DNA of 12,484 nt, taken from NCBI GenBank assembly GCA_964628195.1, contig CAZVPF010000065.1, positions 1 to 12,484 on the forward strand. Reading direction: 5' to 3'. The translations under genes were made by a program, and so were the position numbers. The stretch comes from CAZVPF01 sp964628195 (GTDB lineage Bacteria; Planctomycetota; Phycisphaerae; Sedimentisphaerales; Anaerohalosphaeraceae). The notes below the pieces were generated by a model. It had not been told where the DNA came from. It searched no databases and saw nothing but the letters and a program-made list of their open reading frames with translations. Of this stretch, positions 1-5,112 are shown in pieces (positions within the stretch are counted from its first letter, which is position 1; every line of letters begins with the position of its first letter).

Positions 1-70
1 TCCGTCAAATTCCGGCAAAATGCGCCAATTCTGTCAAGGTTTCTGTCGAGGTGAGTTTCCTGAGCTGTAA

Positions 71-682
71 CTAATAATCCGAGCTTACAGGTCTTTTTAA
101 TCTTTTGGCGGTTTGTTCAAAATCAAAAAATTCAGGATTCCAGCCATCTGACCATTCTTTTAGATGTAAGAACTCCTCTTTTTCATCTTCGTCGAGGTTG
201 GATAGTTTTTTTTCAGTCATACTGAGGGCTTCAATGCAGTTCTCATAGCCCGGTGTCCCCCCACAATCCTCCAGGGGAAAGGCCCTTTTGCCACCAGTTA
301 ATTTACGTTTGAAACTGCCATTAATTACCTGTGTTTGTTTGAGGGTAACCAAATGCTCCCAGTAATCACCAAAATCATAGATATAAATACATTTATCTTG
401 GATTTCGTCAAAATAGTCGTCCAGTTTAAGCTCATTTGCAACGGGAGCAGATTCATATGAATAAGGGTCTGTTTCAAGATTTGGCGATGTTGCTATACTT
501 CGGTTACCATCGGTTGTACGAAACTCAAAAAGATGATAATTGTCCCACCCACAAGCCTTTTGTATTGTGTCATGTAGGTCGTAAAAGCTACTGTTACTGC
601 GAAGTAAAAAACTCCTCCAAATGGCAGGTTTAACCTCCAGCAACTTCACTTCAAACTCGTAATATCTCGAAATCTTAGCCAT
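71..682 (-). CDS. Plasmid pRiA4b ORF-3 family protein
   Basis: A 203-residue protein. The N-terminal half carries the family pattern: a beta strand 'YEFEVKLLEVKPAIWR' (about residues 8-23), then a helix ending in 'GWDNYHLFEF' (about 45-54), then 'YIYDFGDYWEHLVTL' (about 100-114) and the cysteine/proline element 'EDCGGTPGYE' (about 138-147). These are hallmarks of the pRiA4b ORF-3-like family, which is widespread on plasmids and in genomic islands; its biochemical function is not established. The length is normal for the family and the gene looks intact. The ATG at 680-682 is preferred because the conserved strand begins only a few residues later and no other Met lies nearby. No Shine-Dalgarno precedes it; instead a near-consensus promoter ends 6 nt upstream, which implies a leaderless mRNA. 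It lies beside an integrase remnant, so it is probably mobile-element cargo. Family call confident; role unknown. Confidence 0.88.
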   Translation of the reverse strand: MAKISRYYEFEVKLLEVKPAIWRSFLLRSNSSFYDLHDTIQKACGWDNYHLFEFRTTDGNRSIATSPNLETDPYSYESAPVANELKLDDYFDEIQDKCIYIYDFGDYWEHLVTLKQTQVINGSFKRKLTGGKRAFPLEDCGGTPGYENCIEALSMTEKKLSNLDEDEKEEFLHLKEWSDGWNPEFFDFEQTAKRLKRPVSSDY

Positions 683-688
683 GCAAGT

Positions 689-717
689 ATTAAACAGAAA
701 TGTATACTTGTTGTCAA
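689..717 (-). promoter_or_regulatory. Sigma-70-type promoter giving a leaderless start
   Basis: On the minus strand TTGACA (712-717, consensus) is followed after 17 nt by TTTAAT (689-694, five of six consensus). Only 6 nt separate the -10 box from the ATG at 682, so transcription should start at or within a base or two of the start codon. No purine-rich ribosome binding site is present. Seen directly; activity is inferred. Confidence 0.6.
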
Positions 718-724
718 ATATTTC

Positions 725-832
725 CTACCCAAACTTCGGCAGCTTATCAATAGCATCGCGAGTTTGTTCCGGCGAGATATAGGTATAGATATTCATGGTC
801 ATCTCGATTTTTTTGCCACATGAGATATTGGT
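725..832 (-). pseudogene. Tyrosine recombinase (phage integrase) C-terminal remnant
   Basis: Reading the minus strand between stop codons at 833-835 and 725-727 gives about 35 residues, containing 'KKIEMTMNIYTYISPEQ' and ending 'RDAIDKLPKFG'. This matches the tail of tyrosine recombinases, where the last conserved block reads 'GH.xxxxTxxxYxHxxxxxxxxAxxxL' and includes the catalytic Tyr; here the Tyr of 'NIYTY' is the candidate. Everything upstream (the core domain with the Arg and His residues) is missing, and the frame is closed by a stop, so this is a dead fragment. A different-frame 64-residue ORF over the same bases is not the real product. It suggests that a former integrated element bordered this spot. 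The match is by motif recognition only. Confidence 0.65.
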
Positions 833-899
833 TTATACCACAGTGCGTCTCTGGTACCCTTGAAATTGAGAGCACTTTTAATATTATTACCAATTTTTG

Positions 900-928
900 T
901 TGACAAGAAACCGGAAGAGTGCTAAATT
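900..928 (+). promoter_or_regulatory. Promoter ahead of the SAM-type riboswitch
   Basis: TTGACA (900-905, consensus) and TAAATT (923-928, four of six) are separated by 17 nt. Predicted transcription start is near 935, just before the 5' strand of the riboswitch P1 helix at 943. The position supports both calls. Motif-based. Confidence 0.55.
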
Positions 929-940
929 GATTTTGTTGCA

Positions 941-1044
941 TTAAGAGTGGCGCGAGGGGCCGTCCCGTTGACCGTCCGGCAACCTGGTGGATACCGCCAA
1001 GGTGCTAATGCCTCCCTCAGGGAGCAATGCGGCTCTTTAAGAGC
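941..1044 (+). promoter_or_regulatory. SAM riboswitch, SAM-I (S-box) clan
   Basis: The leader contains the S-box core in order: GAGGGG (954-959), a kink-turn-like TTGA (968-971), CGGCAACC (977-984) and AAGGTGCTAATGCC (999-1012). The expected helices can be drawn: P1 AAGAG (943-947) with CTCTT (1033-1037); P2 GCCG (959-962) with CGGC (977-980); P3 CCTGGTGG (983-990) with CCGCCAAGG (994-1002, one bulged A) closing an ATA loop; P4 CTCCC (1012-1016) with GGGAG (1020-1024). The aptamer is compact. The 3' strand of P1 can instead fold with AGAGC (1040-1044) as a GCTCT-TTA-AGAGC hairpin, a plausible ligand-free alternative. In known SAM-I switches SAM stabilises P1 and turns the downstream gene off. 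Assignment within the clan (SAM-I versus SAM-I/IV-like) is uncertain because P1 is short. The next gene is a zinc-ribbon protein, not an obvious methionine gene. Confidence 0.8.
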
Positions 1045-1083
1045 AAATAAAGGTATGGTCAACTCAGGATCGCATCTTTATTT
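1045..1083 (+). promoter_or_regulatory. 16-bp hairpin in the riboswitch leader
   Basis: AAATAAAG (1045-1052) pairs perfectly with CTTTATTT (1076-1083). The stem continues inward through GTATGGTC (1053-1060) with GATCGCAT (1068-1075), using G-U pairs and one A-C mismatch, to a 7-nt loop. It starts directly after the aptamer's alternative hairpin. The 3' flank is not a clean U-run, so it is more likely part of the expression platform than a terminator. Function inferred. Confidence 0.5.
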
Positions 1084-1091
1084 CCAACGGT

Positions 1092-1127
1092 ATCCTTTGA
1101 AAAGAATGGTGATTTTTTTGAAAGGAT
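1092..1127 (+). promoter_or_regulatory. Hairpin sequestering the ribosome binding site
   Basis: ATCCTTT (1092-1098) pairs perfectly with AAAGGAT (1121-1127), the Shine-Dalgarno of the gene starting at 1134. Inside it AAAAGAAT (1100-1107) pairs with ATTTTTTT (1112-1119) around a GGTG loop, giving about 15 bp with one G-G mismatch. When folded, the ribosome binding site is fully buried, which is a classic translational off-state. This makes the leader a probable translation-level switch coupled to the SAM aptamer. The pairing is seen in the sequence; the coupling is inferred. Confidence 0.6.
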
Positions 1128-1133
1128 CGTAAC

Positions 1134-1673
1134 ATGAAGACACAAGAAACAAGCAAACTGCAATTGGATGGAATCTGCCCGAAGTGCGGGTATTATGACC
1201 TGAACCTTACTTATCAGCAGGCAGAGGAGGCCATGGCCATTGACTGCCTTAAATGCGGCTACAGATGGGCTGAGAAATCCTACAAGCCGGTAGAAGCAGA
1301 AAAGTCCAGGCTAACTTTCCATGCTGAACTTTGCCAGGTTTGCGGCAAGGTTGTCTTTGCGGGCAGGTATGAACCTGCGAAGGGTAAACTGGTCAAGGAA
1401 TGCAAATGCGGTCACAGGTGGGAGGCAAAGCCGCTGGATGCCGCGCCTAAGGAGTTTGATATTGACCAGCAAACACCGGATGGCTACTGGGGGTCTGTCC
1501 GCAGGCTCACAGAATGCAAAATAAGGGAAGTCCTTAAAGGGAATCAGGCGGAAAGAAAGCAACAGCATTGCTCCATTTGCCGGGGTGTCATGGACATGAA
1601 ATGCAGCGCATCAAATGACAAGGCTGAATATACCTGCCGGAAATGCGGATGGACAGAAAGCAAAGAAAGCTAA
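1134..1673 (+). CDS. Triple zinc-ribbon protein under SAM riboswitch control
   Basis: A soluble, lysine-rich 179-residue protein, not recognised as a named family. It has three zinc-ribbon-like cysteine clusters: C15/C18 with C38/C41 ('CPKCG...CLKCGYRW'), C67/C70 with C90/C92 ('CQVCG...CKCGHRW', with an unusual CxC second knuckle), and C146/C149 with C168/C171 ('CSIC...CRKCGW'). The aromatic 'GYRW/GHRW/GW' after the second knuckle of each is typical of ribbons that bind nucleic acid or protein. No signal peptide, membrane segment or catalytic domain is visible. ATG 1134 is set by AAAGGA (1121-1126) 7 nt upstream. The gene stands alone: the riboswitch leader is before it and a terminator-like hairpin after it. 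Regulation by SAM predicts a link to sulfur or methyl metabolism, but nothing in the protein shows one. It could be a small regulator or adaptor, or a gene that moved under a pre-existing riboswitch. Confidence 0.85.
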   Translation: MKTQETSKLQLDGICPKCGYYDLNLTYQQAEEAMAIDCLKCGYRWAEKSYKPVEAEKSRLTFHAELCQVCGKVVFAGRYEPAKGKLVKECKCGHRWEAKPLDAAPKEFDIDQQTPDGYWGSVRRLTECKIREVLKGNQAERKQQHCSICRGVMDMKCSASNDKAEYTCRKCGWTESKES

Positions 1674-1712
1674 ATCAGCTAATCTGCAACGAGCATTAAA
1701 ATATAATATAGG

Positions 1713-1734
1713 GGGCAGAAAAACACTTCTGCCC
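1713..1734 (+). terminator. Terminator-like hairpin after the zinc-ribbon gene
   Basis: GGGCAGAA (1713-1720) and TTCTGCCC (1727-1734) form a perfect 8-bp stem with a 6-nt loop, 40 nt past the stop at 1673 and followed by the pyrimidine-rich TCTCTATTCC. The tail is weak for an intrinsic terminator. On the minus strand the hairpin lies just past the end of the convergent pseudogene, so it may serve both directions. Confidence 0.55.
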
Positions 1735-1763
1735 TCTCTATTCCGGCTAAGTTGTAATTAGGC

Positions 1764-2486
1764 CTATTGACAGTCAGCGCTGTCGGCGTAGCCGCAGTTC
1801 AGCCATTCGGAGACCATTACCGCCAGGTCCAGGATGTTCACCCGGCAATCGTTATTGGCGTCCATCTGGGGCGGGTTTACACATACCGGCTCAACAGGAG
1901 GCGGATCGTTCGGGTCCGGCCCTGCCATAGCTCCCATACTTGCGTACTCAGTGCCGCCGTATGCCCCGATATTTATAAAACCGCCGTTGGGGTTGGGTTC
2001 ATACATAATGCCGTCAGCAGGGTCTCCAGCGTCCACACAGGGGCTTGTCGCAGCGTCTGCAACCCAAGTCTCCAATGCGGCATCATACCTGCCGTATTCA
2101 CTCATAATATGATAATCGCCAGCCGTCCAGTCATCACCGCTCCAACTGCCTATCATAACAAAGCCGGGGTCATTATAAATGTCACCTGTTTTGGCGTAAT
2201 AATCGTAAAAACTGCCCCCTGCATTTTGCCAGAAGCAGTTATAACTGTTATAGCTGTCGCCGTAGAGACCTTTGGCCTGGTTGTACGCGATAATATTATT
2301 CTTGACCGTTACGCCGCAGTTTGTTATGCCGTCCTGGCACAAAAGGTAGGCAGGAAGATGATGATGGATATCTCGTATGGTCTCACGGTCAATACAAAGC
2401 TCTCGGGCGATCTTTCGCTGAGACCAGCCCTGATTTTTAAGATGCAATATCGTGTTTACCATAGCCGCTTTCAGTTGATTAGCCAT
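1764..2486 (-). pseudogene. Chimera: IstA start fused to beta-helix/dockerin tail
   Basis: One open frame of 240 codons joins two unrelated parts. Residues 1 to about 40 ('NTILHLKNQGWSQRKIAREL...RETIRDI') are the N-terminal helix-turn-helix of an IS21-family IstA transposase. From about residue 50 the text is the end of a secreted right-handed beta-helix protein: 'VKNNIIAYNQAKG', 'YNDPGFV', then 'SPCVDAGDP' and 'GGFINIGAYGGTEYAS', a pattern common at the end of planctomycete beta-helix proteins. A proline-rich linker (about 190-200) leads to one dockerin-like motif (about 207-230, 'DANNDCRVNILDLAVMVSEWL'). A GGAGA ribosome site lies 7 nt before the ATG. The fusion lacks a signal peptide, the transposase catalytic core and most of the beta-helix, so no function is expected even though the frame is open. 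It probably arose by IS insertion followed by deletion. Confidence 0.75.
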
Positions 2487-2603
2487 AATCCGTCTCCGAA
2501 ATCCGTATTATGGACTCGAAAACGCGACTATAGCAATTAATCTTCTAAAAAGTGGCTGGTTTTGACGCGCTCATTGCCGGCTGGATTTAAGCGCCGCTTG
2601 ACA
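2367..2603 (-). mobile_element. Left end of an IS21-family insertion sequence (remnant)
   Basis: The istA start (2486 down to about 2367) is preceded on the minus strand by a typical IS21 end: about 115 nt of non-coding DNA with short repeated terminal sequences (2551-2570 and 2575-2594) and a possible terminus 5'-TGTCAAGC at 2603. The rest of istA, istB and the right end are absent, so the element is dead. The inner boundary (about 2330-2375) and the outer one (about 2603-2612) are estimates. The family is assigned from the IstA N-terminus and the end structure. Confidence 0.6.
2551..2594. repeat. Two direct repeats at the IS21-type terminus
   Basis: AGTGGCTGGTTTTGACGCGC (2551-2570) and TGCCGGCTGGATTTAAGCGC (2575-2594) are related 20-mers starting 24 nt apart that share GGCTGG.TTT.A.GCGC. 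Repeated terminal sequences of about this size are a feature of IS21-family ends, where the transposase binds. Confidence 0.5.
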
Positions 2604-2628
2604 CTTTACTGAACCACAAGAGATAATG

Positions 2629-2667
2629 TAGTGGCCTTTCTGCTCATAATCTGCAGTCAGGCCACTA
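2629..2667. terminator. Long hairpin with a symmetric internal loop
   Basis: TAGTGGCCT (2629-2637) pairs perfectly with AGGCCACTA (2659-2667). Inside, after a 2x2 internal loop, CTGC (2640-2643) pairs with GCAG (2653-2656) around a 9-nt loop, giving 13 bp in all. It lies about 95 nt past the end of the minus-strand membrane-protein gene and just outside the IS end. It could terminate that gene, although no strong U-run follows on either strand, or be the trace of another element. Confidence 0.4.
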
Positions 2668-2761
2668 TGCTTATAGAGCTAATAATTAAGATTATATTAA
2701 AAATATCAAGTGAAACAATGAATCCAATAGAAAGTTTTTTTGAAATCGGAAAGCTATTCAA

Positions 2762-3226
2762 TTATTTCATACAAGATTTATATTGTTGGATAATCTTAAC
2801 CGATATTCCACCAAGCAACCATCCTGAAGAAATTAGTAAAAGAAAACAGAGCGGCATAAATATAAATAGGATTCCCAATCCAATACTTGCAGTATTTCCT
2901 TGAACAGGATAGCTTAAAAGGAAATATGGGACCACAGAGGCTATAGTGGCTCCTATTGCAGCACCTATTAAACTGCCGCCCTTATACCGGAATGTTTCAT
3001 TTTGTTTTTTGAGACAACAAAGTATTGCCAAAAGAATAAACGGCCCGGATTGCCAAATATAACAATATGGCCACACATACCAGAAAGGATAAAAAGCAGA
3101 AAGCTTATTTAACGTATCAGTGTTGATATTTTTTATGAAAAAATAGATTATCAATGGAACGATAATAGCCAAAGCAAAAAATGTCGCCTGTAAATATCTT
3201 CTGGTCTTTTTCATATAATCTACCAT
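2762..3226 (-). CDS. Small four-helix membrane protein, function unknown
   Basis: A 154-residue hydrophobic protein, not recognised. Four membrane segments can be read at about residues 12-31, 52-71, 84-104 and 114-140. A short basic N-terminus (KKTRR) precedes the first, and a basic loop 'CLKKQNETFRYKGG' separates helices 2 and 3, which suggests both termini are in the cytoplasm. The third segment is glycine-rich ('GGSLIGAAIGATIAS'). No catalytic motif, signal peptidase site or transporter signature is visible. The start is uncertain: the ATG at 3226 has no clear ribosome site, and the ATG four codons downstream (Met5, followed by KKTRR) is equally possible. A modest promoter lies 40-70 nt upstream. 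It is separated from the sulfatase by about 240 nt of decayed sequence, so it is probably not part of the polysaccharide operon. Confidence 0.7.
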   Translation of the reverse strand: MVDYMKKTRRYLQATFFALAIIVPLIIYFFIKNINTDTLNKLSAFYPFWYVWPYCYIWQSGPFILLAILCCLKKQNETFRYKGGSLIGAAIGATIASVVPYFLLSYPVQGNTASIGLGILFIFMPLCFLLLISSGWLLGGISVKIIQQYKSCMK

Positions 3227-3264
3227 ATCTAATGTAAGATTGCTCGGGAAGTTACTGATAATGT

Positions 3265-3293
3265 ATTACAAATACTTTGATAAGATATTCCAA
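3265..3293 (-). promoter_or_regulatory. Possible promoter of the membrane-protein gene
   Basis: On the minus strand TTGGAA (3288-3293) and TGTAAT (3265-3270, five of six) are 17 nt apart, with a leader of roughly 30 nt to the ATG at 3226. The region is AT-rich, so chance matches are likely. Confidence 0.35.
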
Positions 3294-3330
3294 GTGACGT
3301 TCTCCGAAGATAAGCATCCGCTCCAGGCAC

Positions 3331-3468
3331 TCACTTTTTATACTTCGAACGAATCTCTTTAACTGCATCAATCACCTGCGATTAAATCACCAAAAGGTTT
3401 TTCAAGTATTTCCTCCATTTTTTCAACTGCAATGATATGCTCATACAAAGGATCATATAACGGTTTTA
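3331..3468 (-). pseudogene. Frameshifted coding-like tail behind the sulfatase
   Basis: Directly after the sulfatase stop, the minus strand reads in another frame as a protein-like stretch: 'FSLVKPLYDPLYEHIIAVEK' continuing 'MEEILEKPFGDLIAGD' to a stop. Overlapping it in a third frame is 'VIDAVKEIRSKYKK' to a stop at 3331-3333. One extra T in the TTTT run at the sulfatase's last codons would join the sulfatase frame to the first block; one base removed near the second junction would join the two blocks. The composition (helical, Lys/Glu-rich) looks coding. It may be a longer original sulfatase C-terminus broken by two indels, or the fragment of another gene. The identity of the tail is not recognised. 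The 3227-3330 stretch holds nothing else but the promoter candidate. Confidence 0.35.
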
Positions 3469-5112
3469 CTAAAGAAAATTGTCGCTCTCATCAACAATCC
3501 AACCGGTCCTCTTAAGCCATTTTTTCAACTCTATTCGCATTTCATCACGAACCGAATGATATCGAACATCGTAGACAACGTTTCTAATTTCACCAGGGTC
3601 TTCTGCCAGATTATACATGAATTCCTGCTTGTTTGAGTATAACATATATTTCCATCCTTTGCCCCGGATCATGCACGAACTCATAGCTTTTGTCATTGAT
3701 CGTGTTGGTATGCCTTTTTCTTTTAATGCAACACGTTCATTAAATGTAAACTCCCTTGCTTTGGCAATATCCGCTTTGCCGGTAACATAGGGCAATATAC
3801 TTTGTCCTTGTGCATGGCTGGGTATGGACAATCCAGCCAAATCCAATATTGTCGGCATAAAATCAGTACCATCAATAGCAAGCTCACTTATTTGAGGTTT
3901 GATTAATTTTGGATAACGTATAAGCAAGGGCACTTTTACTATTTCATCATAACATCCTCCGGTTGACTTTAATATCATTCCGTGGCCACCCATCATATCA
4001 CCATGATCCGCCGTAAAGATGATTACAGTGTCATTGAGTTTGCCGGTATTCTCAAGAGCTTTCAAAATTCGCCCGACCTGATCATCGATCATTTTAACCA
4101 TACCATAATAAATTCTCAAAAACTCTTTAAGAAATTCATCGCCCAAGCCAGCTACCACTTTCCTGCCAAAATCTCTCTCAAAACGGGCTTCTCTGTAATT
4201 TCTATTAGCCGAAAGTTTGATCCTGGCAGGATCAAACATATCATAATAAGGAGAATGGATCACATGAGGATCGTGCGGCGAATTAAAGGAGCAGGTAATC
4301 ATAAATGGTTTGTCAATCTCATTTATACGTTCGACGGTTCTGTTACATACCTGTACGTCAAAATGCTGGTCATGGGTTAAATCTAATTTGCCGATCTTTT
4401 GTACAAGTTCGTTATATATTGCATAGGGGTCGTCATCCCAACGGGTGCCTAATTCATTTACGGCTTTTTTAAGTTGAGGAGTTATTTTTACGGGGAGCGA
4501 CCAGTTGTACCAGTTCATCCATTCACTTCTTTTTGTGTGACGAACTCTCCAGAATACTTCAGCCATTTCCATGGCGTATTCCTGGTTTACACGGAACATA
4601 TCTGTGTAGTAAGGAAGGTTATCACCCTCTAAATGCCATTTTCCGTAGTGGTGCGTGGCATAGCCGGCTTCGGAAAGAATTTTTTCAGTTGTTATATCGC
4701 TGGCATTGAGTCCCTCCATTAACATGGATGCCGCATCAATACGAACAGGGGTTCTTTTCTTACCTGTAATACTGCAGTTCTGAACAATGCCGTGAGAATG
4801 CGGATACAACCCGGTAACAATCGATGCCCGGGACGGAGAGCAAGATGGATTAGTACATATAGCCTGATTGAAACGAACACCTTCTTTCGCAATGCGATCA
4901 ATGTTTGGAGTATCTACTGGGCCGCCATAACAACTCAGTGAATTGGCATTAAGCTGGTCGCAAATAATAAACACAATATTGGGTTGAAGCTTACCAGCTT
5001 TCCGGGTCGTATTTTTAGCTAAGCTATTTGGAAGCAGCGATAAAAGCCCGGTTGAGGCTGCTGTAGCTCCTGTTGTCTTCAAAAAATCTCTTCTTGTTTG
5101 CTGTTGCTTCAT
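3469..5112 (-). CDS. Tat-exported sulfatase (formylglycine type)
   Basis: A 547-residue arylsulfatase-family enzyme that hydrolyses sulfate esters, here probably on a glycan outside the cytoplasm. Residues 1-32 are a twin-arginine signal ('TRRDFLKTTG', then a small-residue stretch ending 'SLA'). The formylglycine motif C-S-P-S-R is at C91-R95, followed by 'ASIVTGLYPHSHG'. Other active-site elements in order: 'CDQLNA' (metal-binding D52, with Gln where many sulfatases have a second Asp), 'YGKWH' (K158, H160), 'NSPHDPH' (H280), and 'TADHGDMMGGHG' (D369, H370) with K382. Length and order are normal for the family, and the Cys type needs a formylglycine-generating enzyme, which is not in the window. 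The ATG overlaps the upstream hydrolase stop by 4 nt (ATGA), so translation is probably coupled. The natural C-terminus may once have been longer (see 3331-3468). Fold certain; substrate unknown. Confidence 0.93.
   Translation of the reverse strand: MKQQQTRRDFLKTTGATAASTGLLSLLPNSLAKNTTRKAGKLQPNIVFIICDQLNANSLSCYGGPVDTPNIDRIAKEGVRFNQAICTNPSCSPSRASIVTGLYPHSHGIVQNCSITGKKRTPVRIDAASMLMEGLNASDITTEKILSEAGYATHHYGKWHLEGDNLPYYTDMFRVNQEYAMEMAEVFWRVRHTKRSEWMNWYNWSLPVKITPQLKKAVNELGTRWDDDPYAIYNELVQKIGKLDLTHDQHFDVQVCNRTVERINEIDKPFMITCSFNSPHDPHVIHSPYYDMFDPARIKLSANRNYREARFERDFGRKVVAGLGDEFLKEFLRIYYGMVKMIDDQVGRILKALENTGKLNDTVIIFTADHGDMMGGHGMILKSTGGCYDEIVKVPLLIRYPKLIKPQISELAIDGTDFMPTILDLAGLSIPSHAQGQSILPYVTGKADIAKAREFTFNERVALKEKGIPTRSMTKAMSSCMIRGKGWKYMLYSNKQEFMYNLAEDPGEIRNVVYDVRYHSVRDEMRIELKKWLKRTGWIVDESDNFL

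Noticed and set aside
1..70. Possible element edge or terminator
   Set aside because: Only short T/G-rich words such as repeated 'tgtc' are seen; no stem with a U-run and no clear attachment site.
747..941. 64-codon minus-strand ORF
   Set aside because: It overlaps the integrase remnant in the wrong frame and shows no protein-like pattern; the integrase text is in another frame ending at 725.
947..1132. 61-codon plus-strand ORF
   Set aside because: It lies entirely over the riboswitch and its hairpins, has no ribosome site, and its composition follows the RNA structure.
1767..2540. 257-codon plus-strand ORF
   Set aside because: Antisense to the beta-helix/IstA chimera, which has clear motifs on the minus strand.
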